A stretch of DNA of 64,000 nucleotides from contig JARWMV010000008.1 in the NCBI GenBank assembly GCA_030998015.1, forward strand, positions 1 through 64,000, in the 5' to 3' direction. This DNA is from Ceratorhiza oryzae-sativae (Eukaryota > Basidiomycota > Agaricomycetes > Cantharellales > Ceratobasidiaceae). Positions within the stretch are counted from its first letter, which is position 1; each line of letters opens with the position of its first letter. The position numbers and the translations under genes are program-made. A model generated the notes under the pieces. The model ran no database searches. It was not told the origin of the DNA and was given only the letters and a program-made list of their open reading frames with translations. Shown one piece after another: positions 54,685 through 64,000 of the stretch.

Positions 54685-55997
54685 TGTTATGGATCACTAA
54701 CATTTTCTATTACTTTAGTCTGCTCTGCCAACCTCAAGCGATGCCTCTGTAATTAAATTGTGAAATACTTGAATTTGTATGCACTCCAAATTGTACTATT
54801 CTCCGTTCCATTAAATAGTACAAATTTCCCACTCTCCAACACATATTTTATTAAGTTGTTATGATAAGATCTCAGAGAGATACAGAGGTTGCAATATTTC
54901 CTCTTATCAGGAGATATTGATTACAACATCGCACCACTCATATCTCGGCAACCGCTTATGCTATCAAAGCGATCTCATGCTCTATAGATAGCTAATCTTC
55001 GGCGGTATCTGCTGCCCAAAGATCCTCGCGATCCACCAGATCCTTGCGCCGGAACAGCCCAAAGATCATTAGAATCTTACTGGACCATCAATCAAGATCT
55101 AATGACTCCACTAAGTCAGGAGAGCCTTCCAAATTGATCCAGAAGCTTCTCTGACTCACTTTATGACTCACAGAGATGTAGCCTCTGTTCATTACATGTA
55201 TATACTATGATAATATGATCTACAAGCCAATAGCAGGTCTCAGATGCATCAATGCCTTTGATCCACACCCTGTCTTTACTCTTTTATCCTATACTGGGCT
55301 AGGGTGTACCCCAAGTATAGCAGTACCCTCTTTTGATGATTGCACTGGCATGCATGTATCTATTTGGCTCTGGAATGCCCTCCTCAGGGTATAAAAGGAC
55401 CTCCTCTGAGGCCCTTCCAGACCACTCCTCCTCCTTCCTCTACTCAACCCAGACCAGTTATTGGTTTCTTTTTCTCTTTCTATTTCTCTTGTCTGTGTGT
55501 GATTTCTTATATAACTAGTACTGAGGAATAAAGTACCATATTAGTTATATACTGTCTGAGTTGTTGTATCTTATATCCAGAGATATATAAGGATACAATA
55601 TTGCCTGATTGAGCGTGACATTAAGTACCAGCTATTAGAGGAAATCTAAGTACCTGTAGCTGAGGAAGTACATGCATTAGGCAGCCCACCATCTATCCTA
55701 TAAGCTATTGCTTAAGTCTAGTATTAAGATTAGTATCAGTTAGTCCAAGCGACTAGGGCTGAACTACATTTAAGATATCTAAGGGAACCTGACCATAGTA
55801 GTCTTGCTCTTTATACCTATAAATTAGTCAGTTTACACTGTGAAAGATTAAGACTACCTTGAGTGTTACTTGATCACATAGCAACTACTTTGAGCCTTCT
55901 TACTCTAGTCTAAGAAGTATTGAGTATGATTAGTGTATACTAACATATCTACATTTGCTTAAGCTCTAGATATTCAAGTGTACCCTGACCCATAACA
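54685..55997 (+). mobile_element. solo LTR, family D, perfect TSD
   Basis: 1313 bp, TGTTATGGATCAC to CTGACCCATAACA. TSD GGTCA at 54680-54684 and 55998-56002. Reference D copy. Confidence 0.93.
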
Positions 55998-56005
55998 GGT
56001 CACCA

Positions 56006-56271
56006 TGTTGGACTTCAGTGTTACAAGCATGTAATGTAGTCATGTGACTTTGTTTATGTTTTTATGACTGTTTTTTGATGACCCTCAGTTCTAGTTCACA
56101 TTTGTGTCTGGAGCTGAGGTATGTTAATATTTTTAGTTAGTTTCATATCACTCATATTCCCATAGTATATATATCTATCTACAGGTTAGAATAAAGTTCT
56201 TGTTCACATTCATGTCTGGAGCTGAGTATATATATCTATCTACAGCTCCCCTGAAAACTTCCCTGCCAAAG
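56006..56271 (+). mobile_element. 266-bp insertion with TSD, possibly copia-like LTR
   Basis: Starts TGTTGGACTTC; perfect TSD CACCA at 56001-56005 and 56272-56276. With that TSD it ends CCAAAG rather than CA; if it ends in CA the duplication is only 3 bp. Contains a near-duplicate of GTCTGGAGCTGAG with TATATATCTATCTACAG, and GAATAAAG. Similar in size and start to the copia-like LTR at 42956. Confidence 0.65.
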
Positions 56272-56473
56272 CACCAAGCCACTTAGTACTTGCCCAGTGC
56301 TCTTAAATACAAGTGCACTTCTGAATCCCCTCTGTGTGTTGTTGCAACCTATCCCTTCACTGCACATCCCCCTCTTGGCATTGCAGTCTTTGATCCTTGG
56401 TGTTACAGCCCTTGGATCTGCCATTGCCTCATCAGCATTTGGCATTGTTGTTCAGGTTGTTGGCTCTGACATT

Positions 56474-56485
56474 AGGTTGAGTTCT
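56474..56485 (+). promoter_or_regulatory. C primer-binding site, self-priming type
   Basis: AGGTTGAGTTCT, 2 nt after the 5' LTR, is perfectly complementary over 12 nt to AGAACTCAACCT in the 3' LTR (62033-62044, 33 bp after TATATAAG at 62000) and pairs with the 5' LTR copy GGAACTTGACCT (54640-54651) through G-U wobbles. The leader from here to the gag start (56486-56835) shows no other feature. Confidence 0.7.
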
Positions 56486-56835
56486 TTGTACCCCTTGGGA
56501 GTTGAGCAGTACCCCTGTACTAGCCTACTGTGAAAAGGAGAAGGGCTTGGACCACATAATAGTCAAAAGCAGAAAGAGACTATCCAGTAACAGGTGTCTA
56601 CAAGGCAGACAGTCCCTATCACCCAACTTTAGGACTCTTGTCCATCACCACATGTGTCATAGTCAGTGAATCACCCACTTGCAAAGAAGATGCTCTAAAT
56701 CACACCTGTCAACAGCTTGCTGATTAGTAGTAGTCATTGTCTAACACTAGGTGAAAGAGCAACCACAGTGTTTGAGAGTGAGAATCCCAGCATCAAGAGC
56801 ACCCATACTTTCCCATCCACCTTCCCATTCTAGCT

Positions 56836-58206
56836 ATGTCATCTACTCCTGCTGCCCCTGCTGCCACTCCTGTCCCAACTCCTGCTCCTGCCACTGCACC
56901 CAACTATATCTCAGTCAACCCCAACCAAATCACACTCCCTGCTGACCAAGCTGACCAGGCTAGGTTCTTCCAAGAAATCAAAGATGTCCTGGTTGCCATC
57001 AATCATAATTTTACAGTCTATATGGGAGTAACTAGGGCCAATCTACAAACAGCCAACAATAACATGCAGAGTTTTGAAGCCAGTATCCAAGCCCTTGAAA
57101 CAAACATGAACTGGGTAATGGCACAAACACCAGCACCTGCACCTACACCAGCCCCAGCTGTACAGCCAAGCAGGTCACACATCCCAAAACTTGCCCCCCT
57201 GGCAAAATTTGGTGGCATGGACAAGGACAAGACAGCATCTTTCAGGGTTGTGGTCACACATTATATGTGTATTTCATATCCCCAGGCATCTGTCAACAAG
57301 CAGATTGCTTATTTTATCTCCTGCTTAGAAGGCAAAGTGCACAAATGGCTTGAATCATATCTTGATCAAGATGTTGTTCAAGGTGTACCAGTCCCCTGGT
57401 TGCATGACCTACAAAGCTTCTGGGAGCAATTCAATGCTTGTTGGAGTGTCTCCAATAAAACTGAAAACTTCCAGGCTAAATACATAGAGCTCACCCAAAC
57501 AGGATTGGTTCAGGAGTACTTCAAAGACTTCCAGACATACTCTCAAGGGCTCAGGTACAATGACCAGGCACTGCATGACCACTTCTACAACAATCTCTCA
57601 GTTGAGATCAAGAAGGTCATGGTGGCCCAAGACTTTGATTATAACCTTAGCTTGATCATATTCCAAGTGTTGGCTGAAAAAGCCCTAAAGGTTGATCAAC
57701 ATCTTGCAGCCTTCAACAGCCAAAATAAGTACTCCAAAGCAGTCTTGTTGTCCAAATCAAGCAATACCACTTCCAAAAGTGTAACCTCACCATCAGCAGC
57801 ATCTCCCACAGGCAATGCCAGGGAAAAAATGTCAGTTGGGGAAAAGGTCTATGCAATTGTGAATGGTAAGGCTCAAAAAGGAACAATCATGCCCATTGGC
57901 AAAAACACAAAAGGCACAGTAGTCCCAATGGTCAAATGGAATGACAGATCTTCAGAAGATTCTACTTTTAAAAAGATCAAAAAGGATTCACATCCCATTG
58001 CTGTTGTTGCTCCCTCCACCCCCAAGCTTGCTCCTGCCCAGGGTCCTGGACCCATGGACCTTGATGCTGCAGGTAAAGGGAAGAAGCCTATAATTTGTAA
58101 TACCTGTGGTGGTCATGGCCGCTATGCAAGTGTCTGCCCCTTGAAATCCTACTCTGGACAAGGTGCATTGCTATCTGAGGAGGAATTGGAAAACAAGGAC
58201 CCCTGA
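56836..58206 (+). CDS. gag: C Gag
   Basis: 456 aa, intact. N-terminus is Ala/Pro/Thr-rich (MSSTPAAPAATPVPTPAPAT), then a coiled-coil-like stretch (NNNMQSFEASIQALETNMNW). Core retrotransposon gag region: KTASFRVVVTHYMCISYP, WLHDLQSFWEQFNACWS. C-terminal zinc knuckle CNTCGGHGRYASVC, where the His expected in CX2CX4HX4C is Arg (codon CGC). Distantly similar to B Gag. Intactness with a decayed pol suggests few vulnerable CGA/CG codons or late protection. Confidence 0.88.
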   Translation: MSSTPAAPAATPVPTPAPATAPNYISVNPNQITLPADQADQARFFQEIKDVLVAINHNFTVYMGVTRANLQTANNNMQSFEASIQALETNMNWVMAQTPAPAPTPAPAVQPSRSHIPKLAPLAKFGGMDKDKTASFRVVVTHYMCISYPQASVNKQIAYFISCLEGKVHKWLESYLDQDVVQGVPVPWLHDLQSFWEQFNACWSVSNKTENFQAKYIELTQTGLVQEYFKDFQTYSQGLRYNDQALHDHFYNNLSVEIKKVMVAQDFDYNLSLIIFQVLAEKALKVDQHLAAFNSQNKYSKAVLLSKSSNTTSKSVTSPSAASPTGNAREKMSVGEKVYAIVNGKAQKGTIMPIGKNTKGTVVPMVKWNDRSSEDSTFKKIKKDSHPIAVVAPSTPKLAPAQGPGPMDLDAAGKGKKPIICNTCGGHGRYASVCPLKSYSGQGALLSEEELENKDP

Positions 58207-58274
58207 ACACCAATATTGGAGCAAGCCTTTGAGGGGAAAAAGATACAGACTTTCAGATATATGCTGTAGATAAT

Positions 58275-61200
58275 GTGTCACCTTTAAATATATATTTTAC
58301 TGCATCTTTAGTCCCATCTGCTCCTGCAAACAAAGGTGTCCACCATATGCAGACAATGCATGGTTGGGCCATGGTCAACCCAGGCACCTCATCCTGCTTT
58401 ATTCACTCAAGATTAGTCACTCAATATCAAATACCCACTCAGAAAAAGAAAAACCCAAAAAAATTAAAAGTTAGTGATGGTTGTGAAATCAGTTCTGGAC
58501 TTGTTGATACAGAATGTATATTTATCTTAGAAATAGGTAGTCATAAAGAACAATTGGTTCTAATGTAGCAGACATAGGTAGACATACACTTGTACTCAGA
58601 ATGTCCTGGCTCAAATTACACAACCCTGGTATAGACTGGCCTAACAAACATCTTACCTTTGATCCTCCATATTGTATTAAAAAATTTGTCCCAGCTTCTA
58701 ATGTAGTTCTCAGAAATGTTGGGGGCCATTTGGACCCTTTTGACTCAGACCTAGGAGGTGTCAAGGTTTTCCAACCTCTTGAAGGCATCCCTAGGCACCC
58801 TGGAGGTGTTGTGGTGTCAAATCTACTTGAAGGCATCCCAGAGGAACTCCAGGACTATACAGATGTATTTGCTGAAGACAACATGGTGATGGAGCTTCCT
58901 CCCCATCAACCCTTCAACCTTGAGATAGTCCTCAAGGACCCCAATGCACCAGTAAAGGGACCTGTATATCTGTTAAGGCCTTCTGATGATGGGGAACTAC
59001 ACTGGATACTCAAGGAGCAACTACACAAGGGGCTCATTAGACCCTCCAAGTCTTGCTACTACTCTCCAGTCATCTTCATTCCCAAAAAGAATGGCAAGTG
59101 GAGAATGTGTGTTGACTATTGTTTGCTCAATGCCAACACAGTGAAAAACACATACCCCATTTCACTCATATCCACCCTGGTGGAGAAACTCCAGGGCACA
59201 AAAATATTCACTACCTTGGACCTGAAATGGGGTTACAACCTAGTTCAGATCAAAGGAGGTGACAAATGGAAGACTGTGTTCAAAACCAAATACAGATTGT
59301 TTGAATACTTGGTGATGCTGTTTGGGCTATGCAATGCACCTGCCATGTTCCAAAACTTCATGAATGAAATCTTCAGGGATATTCTAGATATTGTTGTGAT
59401 CATTTATCTGGACAACATATTGATATTCTCAAAAAACCCTGAGGACCATGCTAAGCATGTTGTAGAAGTACTTTGCTGGCTCAGGCTCCACAAACTGTAC
59501 TGCAACCTGTCCAAATGCATATTTAATGCTTCAGAAGTGGAATACCTTGGCATAATCACTAATGGCAAGGGAGTATGCCCCAATCTGGCAAAAATTACAG
59601 AAGCAGTGAACTGGGCAACACCCAAATCTGTGAAAGGCATTCAGGAATTCCTTGGCTTTGTAAACTTCTACCACTGGTTCATTGAAGACTTTGCAGGAAG
59701 GGTGTTTCCACTCTACCAATTACTGCAGAAAGAAAACCCATGGCAGTGGGGTCAAAACAAAGAAAGCTCATTTAATATCCTAAAACAAGCTCTCATGGAA
59801 TCACCCATACTCATCCAACCAGACATCACAAAAGAATTTATACTGGAATGTGATGCATCTAATTATGCCACTGGCACCATATTAAACCAGATTGGCAAGG
59901 ATGGCAAGATGCACCCAGTAGCCTTTTATTCCAAGACCCTGTCACCAGCAGAGCACAACTATGATATCCATGACAAGGAATTGCTTGCAATGATAAGGGT
60001 GTTCAAGGAATGGTGTCACCTGCTTGAAGGTTCAGACATCCCAATTCAGGTACTTACAGACCACAAGAACCTGGAATATTTCCAAACCAAAAGGGACCTG
60101 AACTGTAGGCAGGCACAATGGATGGGCTTCTTAGCTGACTACAATTATAGGATCAGATATAGGTCAGGGGCTCAAAATGGCAAAGTGGACATCCTCTCTC
60201 ATCAAGAAGAACTGCAGGAACAAGCAGCTAAAGAGGGGGGTGAAGTTCCACCACTTATCAGCCTGAACTTTTCATCTCATCAATTCTGATGGACCATACC
60301 CTAAATGACATGATAAGGGATGCACTACCTGATGACAAATTGATTGAGAGGATCCTGAAGACCCTAGAAGAGAACATACCAGTTAAAGGCTGGTGCTTAG
60401 ATAACAACTTGTTGTACTACCACAACCACATATATGTACCAATCAAGTTGGAAATCAGGCAAGCTGTCATAGAAAGCCAGCATGACAATCCTGCAGCAGG
60501 GCACCCAGGGCATTTCAGAACCCTAGACCTGGTCTCCCAGGACTACTACTGGTCTGGAATGAAACAGTCCATTGTAAAATACATACAGGCATGCAACTCA
60601 TGTATCTGGAACAAGCATTTGAACCAAGCTCCTCCTGGGTTACTCCAACCCATTGACCGACCCAACAAACCTTGGGAGGAGATTACATATGATTTGATTG
60701 CTGGATTACCAATGTTGGAGGGTTATGATGCAATACTCACAGTGGTGGACTGATTATCCAAAATGGTGCATTTTATTCCAATGCACTTGGATGCCTCAGC
60801 AGTAGACATTGCCAACCTATTTGTCAACTTTGTATGGAAACTGCATGGACTGCCCTGAAAAACCATTTCTGACTGAGGCCCCAACTTTAACACAAAATTC
60901 CTACACCAAATCTATAAACAACTGGGGATTGAACCACACTACTCAACAGCATATCAACCCCAAGTAGATGGACAGAGCAAGCAGCTCAACCAGTTTGTTG
61001 AAATATACCTATGTCATTACATTAACCATTGACAAACAGATTGGGTGGCAGCCTTACCTATGGCAGAATTTGTGTACAACAATGGGAAGCACTCAGGTTC
61101 TCAACACTTGTCCTTCTTTGCCTGCTATGGTTACAACCCAGACTTTACTGTGGGTAATACCAAAGAAAGCAGTGTCCCTCAGGCCAACTAATACACTGAC

Positions 61201-61738
61201 CACCTCAAAGCTATCCATGATGAGGCAAAAGCAGCACTCACAATTGCCAACTGCTCCCACACAGAATACTATAACCAAAAGCATTGTGAGGCTCCTAGAA
61301 TTGAGATCAGATCTAAGGTGTTCCCTGGACAGGTCTAACATCAAGACCCTTAGGCCATCAAAGAAACTGGACAATAGGTGATTTGGCCCTTATGTGGTCA
61401 CCAAACAGATTGGGAAAAACACCTTCCAATTGGACCTGCCCAAGTCCATGAAGGTGCACCCTGTTTTTCATGTCTCCCTCCTTTACCCAAAACCCTAGGA
61501 TGACTTCCAAACAGAACCAAACCCTGCACCACCAGTTGTAACCCCTGAAGGAGAAGAGGAGTATGAAGTAGAGGAAATTTTGGGCTCACAGTGCAAGGGT
61601 AGAAGACTGGAATATTACATTAAATGGAAAGGCTATGGAGCAGAAGAGAACAGCTGGCAACCCAAAGCACATCTCACAAACACTCCTGAAAAGGTAGCAG
61701 AATTCCACCAGTCTCACCCAAATGCACCTAGGCCTTAA
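58275..61738 (+). pseudogene. pol: C Pol, multiply inactivated
   Basis: Protease frame 58275-58568 reads AMVNPGTSSCF where DSGA is expected; Asp is Asn (GTC GAC to GTC AAC). RT-RNase H frame 58601-60289: WRMCVDYCLLN, YLDNILIFSK (second catalytic Asp to Asn, GAC GAC to GAC AAC at 59411-59416), RNase H ECDASNYATGTIL and TDHKNLEYFQT. Integrase from 60289: NPAAGHPGHFR, CNSCIWNK, TYDLIAGL, then TGA stops at 60751, 60855, 60874 and 61030, each at a likely former CGA. Chromodomain EEYEVEEILGSQ ... YYIKWKGYG at ~61555-61640. Frameshift between protease and RT near 58570. Confidence 0.92.
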
Positions 61739-61749
61739 TGGGGGGGAAG
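61738..61749 (+). promoter_or_regulatory. C polypurine tract
   Basis: ATGGGGGGGAAG immediately before the 3' LTR. Confidence 0.85.
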
Positions 61750-62275
61750 TGTCATGGCCTAGACCATGAGCACAAATTTATCCAAATTAAATATGATTTA
61801 TTTTACCTCTATTTTTCTGCTTTATGGACAAGTCCTGTTTGTTCAGATATATGTGTAGAATAATTGACCAAGTCATGTGACCTTGTTGTTGTTGACCACT
61901 GTTGATGTGTTCCAGAATATTCTGTTGACATGGCACCATTCCTGTTATTGTACAATTTACATAGGCTTCCTATTTCATATGTACCACCTCACTATTGAAT
62001 ATATAAGGGAGAGTCTGAGAGCCTTAAGCCTCAGAACTCAACCTCCTGTCAATTATCCCTTCTACCTGAGTTGGTCACCAAGCCACTTAGTACTTGCCCA
62101 GTGCTCTTAAGCACAAGTGCACTTCTGAATCCCCTCTGCTTGTTGTCGCAACCTATCCCTTGACTGCATGTCCCCCTCTAGGCATTGCAGTCTTTGATCC
62201 TTGGCATTACAGCCCTTGGATCTGTCATCACCTCATCAGTGTTTGGTGTTGTTGTTCAGGTTGTTGGCTCTGACA
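61750..62275 (+). repeat. C 3' LTR
   Basis: 526 bp, TGTCATGGCCTAGACC to TTGGCTCTGACA. TATATAAG at 62000-62007 and predicted transcript start AGAACTCAACCT at 62033-62044. Reference LTR for family C. Confidence 0.95.
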
Positions 62276-62280
62276 CCTGG

Positions 62281-63608
62281 AAGTTTCTGGGATAGTACTC
62301 ACCAACCATTGCCAGCTGAAGATCCTTATGCATCAGATTCCATGGTAGGAAGTGATGGAGGAGGCAGGCATGTACAATCAGACTATAGCTATCATTATCA
62401 ACATACTGTAGATTACAAACAATATTTGCCCATCCCTCCTAGTGGATCTAGTTCATATATTGCTCTTACTCCTAGAGAGCAAAGGCATCTGACTTATCAA
62501 CCTGCTGCTACTAGAATGACAAACCTAACTAGGATGCATCCAGAGATAGCAGAGAGGAGATGGTTGGTTAGAGCTGTGGGTAGGAAGATATATGAATGTC
62601 CTCATCCCCATGTAATGCACATAAATATCCATCTATTGGATGTAGAGAATTCTTTAAGGATCTCTTGCCAGAACTGGATTATTTATGTACATTTAGGCTG
62701 GAACAGACCTGGAGTGCATCTGGAGAACCTCTCATGTTCATTGACCTGAACAGGCATAGGAGTTTCAGGACTAAGCTTTCTGCATTCAAGTCCCAACTAC
62801 TCCCAGTTAGGAGTAGACATCCCATACCACATCCAGATGTTCCTGCATTCCCTGAAACTAGGAAGCATTTTGCTTTCAATAAGAAACAGCATGAAGTTGC
62901 TTTTGTATTATTTAGAGATGAGGTTGAGTGCTTCTTGGCTTACCTCTTTATTGAACACCAAGCTATGCAAGACCTTGGTCAAGGAAAGCAAAGGGAGCTC
63001 AATGAAATAATGTGGGAAAATTCTGAGAGTAGATCCAAGACTCCAGAATATGCTCCAGCCCCTCATCCTAAGCATACTATTAACTCAATTAGATCTCCTA
63101 CTGGTCATCTAGAATTCAAACCTCTAGAAGTTCAGGAGGATCCAGATGAGCCAGTGAGTGGTGGAGAGGAGCTAGTTCAACTAGAAGAGCAGGAAGTGGA
63201 AGCTATCACAAGGATAGCAGATGATTCTGCTGAGGATACTACCATGACTGCAATTCAACCTTCATTTGCTTCTACTTGAGCTATGGCTCAAGGAAGAAGC
63301 TTCATTGGCCCTGTAACTAGCTCTCCAGCTAGACCAGAAGCCTTAGGGGCAATTACTCCTACAAGGACCCCAAGTGAGAAGAGATTACAAGCTCTATTCA
63401 CTCCAGGATCAGTTTCTCAAATAGAAGCTACTTGCATTCTGGGAGTTAGAGGTCCTTCTACTTACCTGGAGAGTTACTTAGGAACTTCAATTACTCCTGT
63501 AGATAAAGATTATCCTAGATGCATAGGAGTAGGTCCAAGGCAATCAGGAAGAGTGCTAGAACCTCTATTCCCTCCTGCTCAAGTGACAGAAGCTGGTCCT
63601 TCAGCTTT
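62281..63608 (+). pseudogene. unassigned coding-like sequence, right part (possible gag)
   Basis: Three long frames that follow each other. 62201-62749 includes SDGGGRHVQSDYSYHYQHTV and LTPREQRHLTYQPAATRM. 62596-63279 (227 aa) includes LMFIDLNRHRSFRTKLSAFK, KKQHEVAFVLFRDEVECFLA and an acidic C-terminus. 63283-63627 includes SEKRLQALFTPGSVSQIE. They read like one protein broken by a frameshift and a TGA. No motif I can assign; a retrotransposon gag is one possibility. Continues 53990-54356 before element C inserted. Confidence 0.45.
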
Positions 63609-64000
63609 ACCTGATATTGGCTTGTAGATCATATTATCATAGTATATACATGCACTGAATGGAGGCTACATCTCAGTGAGTCATAAAGTGAGTCAGAGAA
63701 GCTTCTGGATCAATTTGGAAGGCTCTCCTGACTCACTGGAGTCATTAGATCTTGATTTATGGTCCAGTAAGAATCTAATGATCTTCAGGCCATTCTGGCA
63801 TGAGGATCTGGTGGATTGCAACAATCTTCAGGCAGCAGATACTGCCAAAGATTAGCTATTGATAGAGCATAAGATTGCTTTGATAGTGTAAGCAGTTGCC
63901 AAAATATGAGCAGTGCAATGTTGTAATCCATATCTCTTGATAAGAGGAAATATTGCAACCTCTGTATCTCTCTGAGATCTTATGGTAAAAACTTAATAAA
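63609..64000 (-). mobile_element. LTR fragment, family D (reverse), runs off the window
   Basis: Reverse complement of about D-LTR positions 160-560, starting within ACCTGATATTGGCTTGTAG. No CpG in the segment that is CpG-rich at 37490-37615. The edge at 63609 is a truncation, not an LTR end. Confidence 0.8.

Larger units (their letters stand above)
54357..56471 (+). repeat. C 5' LTR with two nested insertions
   Basis: LTR parts 54357-54684, 56003-56005 and 56277-56471 total 526 bp, equal to the 3' LTR. Interrupted by LTR D and by a 266-bp element. Confidence 0.93.
54357..62275 (+). mobile_element. C: full-length, decayed Ty3/Gypsy chromovirus
   Basis: LTRs of 526 bp each (the 5' one split by two insertions) and perfect TSD CCTGG at 54352-54356 and 62276-62280. 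Gag is intact; protease, RT and integrase carry inactivating changes. LTR-LTR differences are mostly TG in one copy and CA in the other, as expected from decay of an ancestral CG. Confidence 0.95.

Noticed and set aside
56474..62044. Apparent compensatory covariation between the C PBS (AGGTTGAG) and 3' LTR start (CTCAACCT) relative to the family AGGTCAAG/CTTGACCT
   Set aside because: Both changes are explained by CpG decay: ancestral CTCGACC gives CTTGACC or CTCAACC, and ancestral GGTCGAG gives GGTTGAG. The complementarity is real, but the covariation is not independent evidence.
53448..64000. D LTR fragments at 53448-53989 and 63609-64000 as the two LTRs of one element
   Set aside because: They are in opposite orientation and cover overlapping, truncated LTR segments.
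1..64000. tRNA, rRNA or an intact host protein gene
   Set aside because: No cloverleaf, rRNA-like stretch or non-transposon gene was recognised by eye; a covariance-model or HMM scan was not possible here.

Overview
The window reads as a transposon graveyard from a fungal nuclear genome, most likely a basidiomycete (inference). The signs are Ty3/Gypsy chromoviruses with Gag-zinc-knuckle and Pol-chromodomain, a fungal-type RepHel Helitron, a Tc1/mariner transposase, several solo-LTR families and heavy CpG loss to TpG/CpA. I found no convincing host gene, rRNA, tRNA or CRISPR array. Almost all sequence is mobile DNA inserted into other mobile DNA, and target-site duplications (TSDs) let the order of many insertions be reconstructed.

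Layout. 1-3280: broken integrase (+) and RT/RNase H (-) of one Gypsy lineage (called E) cut by LTRs of families A and E. 3281-10715: unassigned sequence split by a family C solo LTR (itself holding an E LTR and a 1.9-kb TIR element), by a second TIR element (G1) and by a rearranged D LTR. 10721-19884: solo LTR A, then TIR element H1, which carries the full-length Gypsy element B1 (12753-19692). 20137-36995: one Helitron open reading unit, torn into seven pieces by TIR element H3, solo LTRs (B, E, D), a long-TIR composite (25975-31455) and TIR element G3. 36996-48687: a Gypsy RT-RNase H relic (J), split by LTR D, LTR A and the full-length element B2 (39955-48630). B2 carries a young copia-like solo LTR and TIR element G2. 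48688-53447: minus-strand 3' end of a family E element, a C LTR with an inverted tail, and the 5' end of a third B element (B3). 53448-64000: D-LTR fragments, unassigned coding-like sequence, and full-length Gypsy element C (54357-62275) with a D LTR and a 266-bp insertion inside its 5' LTR.

How the parts work together. Elements B and C are self-contained retrotransposons: LTR promoter, primer-binding site, Gag, then protease-RT-RNase H-integrase-chromodomain. In both, the sequence just inside the 5' LTR is complementary to the predicted start of the element's own transcript, the signature of Tf1-type self-priming. The G and H elements are non-coding, about 1.4-1.5 kb, with 8-bp TSDs and Ac-like ends, and would depend on a hAT transposase encoded elsewhere. 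Most stop codons and active-site losses in the coding relics fit CpG deamination. The CpG-rich exceptions (G1, G2, the copia-like LTR in B2, one D LTR) are probably the youngest insertions.
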